Source of the DNA: JAEZKC01 sp046538945
Lineage (GTDB): Bacteria; Fibrobacterota; Chitinivibrionia; Chitinivibrionales; Chitinispirillaceae
Assembly (NCBI GenBank): GCA_046538945.1
Contig: JBKHHW010000026.1
Span: forward strand, 1-28,289
DNA length: 28,289 nt
Direction: 5' to 3'
Both the position numbers and the translations under genes were made by a program. Shown in pieces: positions 24,113 to 28,289 of the stretch; positions within the stretch are counted from its first letter, which is position 1, and the number at the start of each line of letters is the position of its first letter. The notes under the pieces were generated by a model. That model was not told the origin of the DNA and did not search any database. It saw nothing but the letters and a program-made list of their open reading frames with translations.

Positions 24113-24853
24113 CTATTCATTTTCCGGAAGTTGCAGCACAATTTCCTCAAGCTCCTGTCTGCTGCCCCGGAACACGTTCTGGTCCACGTAGACCGGTATG
24201 CCCTTCATTCTTCCCCGGTTTGAATACTGCCAAATCACCCAGTTTCTGCCGTCTTTGAGATCAGGTTTTCTGAATATATCCCTGATCCAGAGAGGATACT
24301 GGTGATACTCACCGGTAAGATACTCCTCGTAGGCCTCATAAGTAGCATAGATTACAGGCTTTACGCCGTAGTGACTTTCCAGCATACGAAGACACTCCTT
24401 GAGCTCGACCGCAAGGTCAGTTCTTGAGGGGATATTCCTGGAATTGCCTCCAAACTCAAGATCGATAGCGGGAGGAAGTGTCCCCTCCTCCTTGGGAACC
24501 ACGTCGATTATATGCCGGGCCTGGTCCCGCCCGGAACTTCTGAAGGTGAAAAAATGGTACGCCCCCCGTTTCACTCCCGCTTTCCCGGACTCTCTCCAGT
24601 TGTGCTCAAAGAGGGTATCCCTGAAATCCTTTCCTTCAGTGGCTTTGATATAGGCGAAATGGATTCCGCTATGGGACACTTTGGCCCAATCAATCGATTT
24701 CTGATGATGGGAGACGTCTATTCCTCTGACCGGAAAGTGCTTTCTGCCGGGGTTATTGAACCAGACGAATCCGTTGTAGAGACAGAAAAGCAGTATGACG
24801 GCAGCGGATACCAGAACGGCAGACAAAGACACAATGATTTTTTTCTTTATCAC
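24113..24853 (-). CDS. GH25 muramidase (lysozyme), membrane-anchored or exported
   Basis: This 246-residue enzyme hydrolyses the beta-1,4 bond between N-acetylmuramic acid and N-acetylglucosamine in peptidoglycan. An N-terminal hydrophobic helix (residues about 6-27) is either a signal peptide or an anchor. The GH25 domain starts with 'GIDVSHHQKSIDWAKV' (D46) and has 'GIHFAYIKATEGKDFRD' and the catalytic acidic pair D131/E133 in 'PPAIDLEFGG'. 'PVIYATYEAYEEYLTGEY' and 'WVIWQYSNRGRMKGI' complete the barrel, so the enzyme looks active. The start is a GTG preceded by a G-rich stretch. In a non-phage context it probably serves wall turnover; a prophage origin is not supported because no phage genes adjoin. 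Confidence 0.92.
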   Translation of the reverse strand: MIKKKIIVSLSAVLVSAAVILLFCLYNGFVWFNNPGRKHFPVRGIDVSHHQKSIDWAKVSHSGIHFAYIKATEGKDFRDTLFEHNWRESGKAGVKRGAYHFFTFRSSGRDQARHIIDVVPKEEGTLPPAIDLEFGGNSRNIPSRTDLAVELKECLRMLESHYGVKPVIYATYEAYEEYLTGEYHQYPLWIRDIFRKPDLKDGRNWVIWQYSNRGRMKGIPVYVDQNVFRGSRQELEEIVLQLPENE

Positions 24854-24927
24854 AACAACTAAACCCCCTGTTTTGATGTTTTAGAAAACGGGTCGGCTTC
24901 AGAGTGAATACTTATACAAATACAAAA

Positions 24928-24943
24928 TGGCACTGCCTTTGCA
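24928..24943 (+). promoter_or_regulatory. Consensus sigma-54 (RpoN) promoter
   Basis: TGGCAC, five bases, TTGCA is a full match to the -24/-12 consensus of sigma-54 promoters. Transcription would start near 24955 on the plus strand. About 30 bases later comes AAGGAGG and a GTG-initiated micro-ORF; the exported methyltransferase gene starts 470 bases downstream. Such promoters need an AAA+ enhancer-binding protein, which is not encoded in this window. Confidence 0.7.
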
Positions 24944-24994
24944 CCCTGAAATTATTAGGAGACGCCTGCATCCGAACCGTCAGAAGGAGGATGA

Positions 24995-25102
24995 GTGCCA
25001 AAAAGAGAGCATGAGTTGTATGCGGATGTTTCTGGAATATCCGCGGACTTGGGCCGGTTTGTAAATTGGAAACGTCAGCAGATCATCCGCAGAGTAGAAT
25101 AG
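24995..25102 (+). CDS. Candidate micro-ORF of 35 residues behind a sigma-54 promoter
   Basis: GTG is preceded by AAGGAGG with four bases of spacing. The reading frame encodes 35 residues starting MPKREHELYADVSG and ending in the basic, amphipathic 'NWKRQQIIRRVE' before TAG. I do not recognise it. It has no signal peptide or membrane helix and is rich in charged residues. The support is its position: it is the first frame with a strong ribosome site after the sigma-54 promoter. An ATG four bases upstream opens only a seven-residue frame. It could also be a leader peptide, a fragment of an older gene, or chance. Confidence 0.35.
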   Translation: MPKREHELYADVSGISADLGRFVNWKRQQIIRRVE

Positions 25103-25424
25103 AAGACGCTGCTCTACCCCTCTCTTGATCCGACCTACTCTATTTTTATTTATCAAGAACAAAGGTTGCTTCTCAGGAACGGGTTACGTTCAGCCGATCT
25201 TACAAATTTCGGCAGAGATTTTGATATCATAATCAGTATGAAGGAAAAGAACGTACAATACAGAAACACCGCTTCATTCCAGATAAAAAACAGTAAAGGC
25301 GCATTCATTGGCTGCTCTGCTGGAAATCTTGTTACCCCCATGTTTATCGGTCAAGTGAGCTGTGAGGGTTCACCTGTTACCGATACAGCACAGCGAAGCG
25401 TCAGTGAAATTCCGGAGGGCAAAT

Positions 25425-26270
25425 ATGAAATCCTTATTGGCGATTGCAGCAGTTCTGCTCTGTTTAAGTGAAAGCGCAAGCCGGCAGCGGCCGGATGTGA
25501 ATGTCCCCTTTGTTCCCATACCGCTTGAGTCGGTCAATTATATGCTTGACATGGCTCAGGTGGGGGAAGATGACCTGCTTTTCGAGCTGGGGTGCGGGGA
25601 TGGGAGAATCACCATTTCCGCCGCGGGCAGAGGAGCGAAAGGTATAGGAATCGACACCGATGCCAGGCGGGTTGAGGAATGCATACAGAATGCGAATGTG
25701 GCCGGGGTTGCCGACAGGGCGAAATTCTATCAGTCAGATATTTTCGGAGTCCCTCTGGCCTCTGCCACGGTAGTGGTCATGTACCTCATGCCTGAAGTGA
25801 ACATACAGATCCGTCCCAAGCTCTTCAATGAGCTCAGGCCGGGTACAAAAGTCATTTCCTACGATTTCAATATGGGAGAGTGGGAAGCGGACTCGGTGAT
25901 ACAGATCAAAAAAAGCACCGCCTACATGTGGATCATGCCCGCCAACTTTTCAGGAACGTGGTCCTGGTTTCACGTTGACGGCAGCGAACGGAAGTTCTCT
26001 CTTGATCTCAGTCAGCATTACCAGCAGCTCACAGGCACAATCAGTTCAAGCCAGGGTTCCCCCGCGGTAGTGAGCATGAACGTGAAGGGAAACAGTATCA
26101 GGATCATTCTGGAGGAAGCTGAGGGGGAGCGAATGCTTCTCACCGGCACTATCCGGAACAACACCATGAAGGGAACCATCGCTTTTCAAAACGGAACGAA
26201 GCTCAAGTGGCACGCCGAAAGGGAGGAGGGCACCGTGCAGCCGCTCTTTTTCCCTGAGGACGGGATTTGA
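25425..26270 (+). CDS. Exported class I SAM-methyltransferase-like protein with C-terminal beta domain
   Basis: The ATG at 25425 has GGAGG seven bases upstream. It starts the protein with a Sec-type signal peptide ('KSLLAIAAVLLCLSESAS'), giving 281 residues. Residues 45-150 form a methyltransferase core: 'DDLLFELGCGDGRITISAAG' (motif I, E54, G56-R61), 'KGIGIDTDARRVEECIQNAN' (D77) and 'ATVVVMYLMPEVNIQIRPKL'. This resembles the DOT1-like/Methyltransf_25 group. 'VISYDFNMGEW' ends the core. The last hundred residues are a separate beta-rich domain ('ANFSGTWSWFHVDGSERKFS', 'GTIRNNTMKGTIAFQNGT'). Export is puzzling since SAM is cytoplasmic. It lies downstream of the sigma-54 promoter. Confidence 0.75.
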   Translation: MKSLLAIAAVLLCLSESASRQRPDVNVPFVPIPLESVNYMLDMAQVGEDDLLFELGCGDGRITISAAGRGAKGIGIDTDARRVEECIQNANVAGVADRAKFYQSDIFGVPLASATVVVMYLMPEVNIQIRPKLFNELRPGTKVISYDFNMGEWEADSVIQIKKSTAYMWIMPANFSGTWSWFHVDGSERKFSLDLSQHYQQLTGTISSSQGSPAVVSMNVKGNSIRIILEEAEGERMLLTGTIRNNTMKGTIAFQNGTKLKWHAEREEGTVQPLFFPEDGI

Positions 26271-26319
26271 GGTCCGTTAGCCGTTAGCCGTTGTTCGGTT
26301 GTCAGTTGTCCGACGGACC
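26271..26319. repeat. Inverted repeat enclosing CCGTTAG tandem repeats
   Basis: GGTCCGT at 26271-26277 and ACGGACC at 26313-26319 form seven-base arms. Inside, CCGTTAG occurs twice in tandem (26274-26287) followed by a partial third copy. The arrangement resembles dispersed intergenic repeats found in environmental genomes; copy number cannot be seen from one window. Confidence 0.5.
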
Positions 26320-26341
26320 GGGTCCGCTCACACTGCCTGTG

Positions 26342-26385
26342 CTGAGCTTGTCGAAGTGAGTCCCGACGTCGCAGAGTCGTCGGGA
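26342..26385. repeat. REP-like element: CTGAGCTTGTCGAAG motif plus hairpin
   Basis: CTGAGCTTGTCGAAG (26342-26356) is a motif I know as widespread in intergenic repeats of many bacteria. Five bases later TCCCGACG and CGTCGGGA (26361-26368 and 26378-26385) form a perfect eight-base-pair stem with a nine-base loop. Together they look like a REP-type palindromic element. Confidence 0.55.
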
Positions 26386-26537
26386 TAGTCGGAGGGCATG
26401 TCGTGGGCGAATCTTTGAGTCGAAATGTGTGGGCTCCTTAAGGTTGGCGGGGGCCCTCCTCCCGCATTTTGGTCTGTCGGTTTGTGCTACTAAGGCCTGA
26501 AATCTTCAGCTCTCATGCTTGAAGGTGGTTTTGCGTT

Positions 26538-26732
26538 TCACCAGAATGCCTTCAATTTCCACAGCATCGGCGTTTCTGAAAAATCCTGATAAGGGAAAGG
26601 CTTTACCAATACACCGCTTCCCATCACAACTTTCAGAACGCCCTCTTCAGCAAGCAGATTGACCGCCCTCCACATGGGTACGGTACTTACTCCTGCAGAC
26701 TTGGCCTGGATGCGTGGTGATACAGACCTCAT
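26538..26732 (-). pseudogene. Remnant of a GntR-type winged-helix regulator
   Basis: The 64-residue minus-strand frame contains the second half of a GntR-type DNA-binding domain, 'AKSAGVSTVPMWRAVNLLAE', followed by the wing 'EGVLKVVMGSGVLVKPFP'. It then stops, with no effector domain. The frame continues upstream of its only ATG for about 15 codons without resembling the missing first helix, then meets a stop. It overlaps the long 5' extension of the recombinase frame on the other strand. I read it as a truncated gene, possibly cut by the insertion that brought the recombinase. A functional small HTH protein cannot be fully excluded. Confidence 0.5.
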
Positions 26733-26836
26733 CCTTTCCGCCCTGGCATAAAAGCGCGCATTACAGGAAAAATTGCCGGTTCACTTTTTGCTACCCAGAA
26801 TGCATTCATAACCCTAAAAAACAAGGAATCGGTTCA

Positions 26837-28132
26837 ATGGCTAACGGTGTAATCAACAGGCAGGCGGCTACCGGCGCGCAGCAGTATCAGAAGCAGGAGA
26901 GGAAGAGTGCCGCAAAGTGGCGGGAGATCTGGCTATGCAAGTTGGGCCGGGTGGCTGCAAGGGAGGGAATCGGGGAATTCAGATTGCACCGGATGCATGG
27001 GATTATTTCCGACTACCTTCAGGACAATCCGGGATCCCCCTATTATGTCAGAAACGAGAAATTGGTGACATATCTGAGAAGTGCAGACCTGTTTCAGTTC
27101 GAGGCCATGGAGTTCTTTTACGGAAAAGTGGCAGTATCATCGGTTCATCAAGAGGTCATACGACAGAACCGTTCAGGTAAAGACACGCAGGAGTCGGTGT
27201 GTGAGGAGTCCAGGCAGGTATCATCAAAATTTCCGAAGTTTTCGAAAGCACAGAAGGCAGGTAAATCATCAGAAGAGAACGACTTACCCCCGGAGAAACG
27301 GAATGAGTTACTGGAAAAGCTGCGCCTGGAGATAAAGGCGAGGAATTACGCTTTCAAAACTGAGCAGAATTATCTGGGTGCGGTTGCCCGTTTCATAGAC
27401 CGATTGAACCCTCAGTCGAGCAGGGATTGGTATGGAGCATTCAAGGAACATCTGGTATGGCTGCGCGAGGATCGCAAACTTGCGGCAAGTACCATAAATG
27501 TCTATGCGGCTTCGATTGTTTTTTTCATGGAGGAGGTGTTGGGGGTGAAGCCGGGGGATGATCTTCTGATCCGGATGAAAACGGGTAAAAGCCTGCCGAG
27601 AGTTCATTCACCGGAGAAGACGGCGGCTATTGTGAACGCGCATAAAAACAAGAAGCACCGTCTCATACTGATGCTTGTTTATGGATGCGGTCTGAGGCTT
27701 GGAGAGGTATGTGTGTTAAAGCCGCAGGACATTGATACAGACAGGAAAGTTCTGTGGGTGAGAAAGGCGAAAGGTAAGAAGGACCGGATGGTTATGCTCG
27801 ATGAGACGCTTGTACCTCATGTTGAAGCCTGGCTTAAAAGAGGGTGCGGGAAGCGTTTCCTTTTTGAGGGGTACAAGGCAGGAGAGCACCTTTCGAAACG
27901 AACCGTGGAAAAGATTTACGACAACGCCTGCAGAAAGCGGGAGATAGACAGTCAGGGCGGTATACATTCACTGCGGCACAGTTTCGCGACTCATCTTCTT
28001 GAGCAGGGAGTTGATCTTCGCTACATCCAGGAGCTTCTGGGTCATGCCTCATCGAAAACCACAGAGATCTACACTCATGTCGCGGCCCACAAGATAGTGG
28101 CGATAAGGAGCCCGATCGCTAAGATACTGTAG
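26837..28132 (+). CDS. Tyrosine recombinase / integrase (XerC/D-like) with N-terminal extension
   Basis: This is a site-specific recombinase of 431 residues. The catalytic set is complete: R287 ('YGCGLRLGEV'), K312 ('KAKGKKDR'), H377 and R380 ('HSLRHSFATHL'), H403 ('LGHASSKTT') and the nucleophile Y412. A SAM-like core-binding domain spans about 153-240 ('NYAFKTEQNYLGAVARFIDR'). The first 150 residues are an additional region: a helical part ('WREIWLCKLGRVAAREG') and a charged linker. The integron-integrase-specific insertion before the HxxR motif is absent, so it is not IntI. ATG 26837 has AAGGAA at good spacing; the frame is open to 26714 without a better start. Recombination partner sites are not identified. 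Confidence 0.9.
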   Translation: MANGVINRQAATGAQQYQKQERKSAAKWREIWLCKLGRVAAREGIGEFRLHRMHGIISDYLQDNPGSPYYVRNEKLVTYLRSADLFQFEAMEFFYGKVAVSSVHQEVIRQNRSGKDTQESVCEESRQVSSKFPKFSKAQKAGKSSEENDLPPEKRNELLEKLRLEIKARNYAFKTEQNYLGAVARFIDRLNPQSSRDWYGAFKEHLVWLREDRKLAASTINVYAASIVFFMEEVLGVKPGDDLLIRMKTGKSLPRVHSPEKTAAIVNAHKNKKHRLILMLVYGCGLRLGEVCVLKPQDIDTDRKVLWVRKAKGKKDRMVMLDETLVPHVEAWLKRGCGKRFLFEGYKAGEHLSKRTVEKIYDNACRKREIDSQGGIHSLRHSFATHLLEQGVDLRYIQELLGHASSKTTEIYTHVAAHKIVAIRSPIAKIL

Positions 28133-28289
28133 GAGCTTGCGTTACTTGCTGGGAGGTCAGGCTACGGGTGGGGCTTCAAGATATCGGTTACTATTTGCAC
28201 ACAGTTTTCTTCTGCGTTTTTCTATTGGTTATGTTCAGAAGTTTCTTCCGGGCAGCGGCTGAAATTCACCGGCCAGCTTCACTTTCATA
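28133..28289. other. 3' flank of the recombinase, no recognised feature
   Basis: These 157 bases run to the window edge. No ORF, T-run terminator or clear direct repeat with the recombinase 5' flank was found by eye. Confidence 0.4.

Larger units (their letters stand above)
24854..25424. other. Intergenic region with sigma-54 promoter and micro-ORF
   Basis: This 571-base region between the GH25 gene and the exported methyltransferase holds a consensus sigma-54 promoter (24928-24943), a 35-codon ORF (24995-25102), a CTTGAT/ATCAAG inverted repeat with a T-rich loop (25124-25157), and about 260 bases with no recognised function. A 102-codon ORF at 25166-25471 lacks a ribosome site and is not believed. 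Confidence 0.5.
26271..26836. other. Repeat-rich non-coding stretch with regulator remnant
   Basis: Between the exported methyltransferase and the recombinase lie 566 bases without an intact gene. They contain a CCGTTAG tandem repeat framed by an inverted repeat, a CTGAGCTTGTCGAAG motif next to a hairpin, a GC-rich hairpin (26447-26465, GCGGG/CCCGC), and the degraded GntR-type fragment on the minus strand. AAGGAA for the recombinase ends the stretch. Confidence 0.5.

Noticed and set aside
24113..24853. GH25 enzyme as a prophage endolysin
   Set aside because: No holin, structural or phage regulatory genes adjoin, and the N-terminal helix fits a cellular exported enzyme.
25166..25471. 102-codon frame before the exported methyltransferase
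   Set aside because: No Shine-Dalgarno, no recognisable pattern, and it overlaps the signal-peptide start of the next gene in another frame.
26447..26473. GC-rich hairpin as intrinsic terminator of the exported methyltransferase gene
   Set aside because: The stem is only five base pairs and is followed by just four T residues, 180 bases after the stop; too weak to call.
26837..28132. Integron integrase (IntI) and an attI/attC array
   Set aside because: The IntI-specific insertion before the HxxR motif is missing, and no attC-like cassette repeats are visible in the window.
1..28289. tRNA, rRNA genes or CRISPR array
   Set aside because: No T-arm-like GGTTCRA signature within a cloverleaf, no rRNA-like stretch and no regularly spaced repeats were seen by eye.

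Overview
This is a moderately GC-rich bacterial chromosome segment. It encodes about 23 confident protein genes on both strands, one degraded regulator, one candidate micro-ORF and no recognisable rRNA, tRNA or CRISPR. The organism looks like a diderm (Gram-negative-type) bacterium. The window has an O-antigen-ligase-like polymerase with two GT4 glycosyltransferases, lipoprotein signal peptides, a YidD fusion protein, and sigma-54 as well as sigma-70 type promoter motifs. The mix (DUF1540, DUF504, a YidD-TPR fusion, a GH106-like enzyme, an exported methyltransferase) would fit an anaerobic Fibrobacterota-like lineage. That placement is inference and is not proven by any marker in the window.

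Layout. (1) 1-4.6 kb: a Cys-rich DUF1540 protein and an FMN-binding PNPOx-like protein, a convergent geranylgeranyl-reductase-type flavoprotein, a DUF504 protein, a YihY/BrkB membrane protein and a small four-helix membrane protein. (2) 4.6-9.7 kb: a HEAT-repeat/M23 peptidase lipoprotein, then on the minus strand an overlapping surface-polysaccharide operon (polymerase/ligase, GT4, GT4) behind a good sigma-70 promoter with an operator-like palindrome in its spacer. (3) 9.9-12.2 kb: a DUF2279-like exported protein and an exported YidD-TPR-membrane fusion. (4) 12.4-15.3 kb: a tightly packed operon dprA - ftsB-like - DUF502 - recO, joining DNA recombination to division and envelope functions. (5) 15.3-21.7 kb, minus strand: a large GH106-like glycosidase overlapping a fused pabB-pabC, followed by hisD. 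(6) 21.9-24.9 kb: GrpB-family protein, a SAM methyltransferase, a HEAT lipoprotein and a GH25 muramidase, packed convergently with almost no spacer. (7) 24.9-28.3 kb, the most accessory-looking part: a consensus sigma-54 promoter ahead of a 35-residue ORF, a SAM methyltransferase with a signal peptide, a repeat-rich non-coding stretch, a GntR-type regulator remnant, and a tyrosine recombinase with an unusual N-terminal extension.

Genes working together: the glycosyltransferase/polymerase cluster builds a surface glycan. M23, GH25 and the FtsB-like protein act on the wall or division. DprA and RecO both load RecA onto SSB-coated single strands. PabBC makes 4-aminobenzoate for folate, and HisD does the last two histidine steps. 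The best candidates for something undescribed are the sigma-54-driven micro-ORF region, the periplasmic methyltransferase, and the exported YidD-TPR protein.
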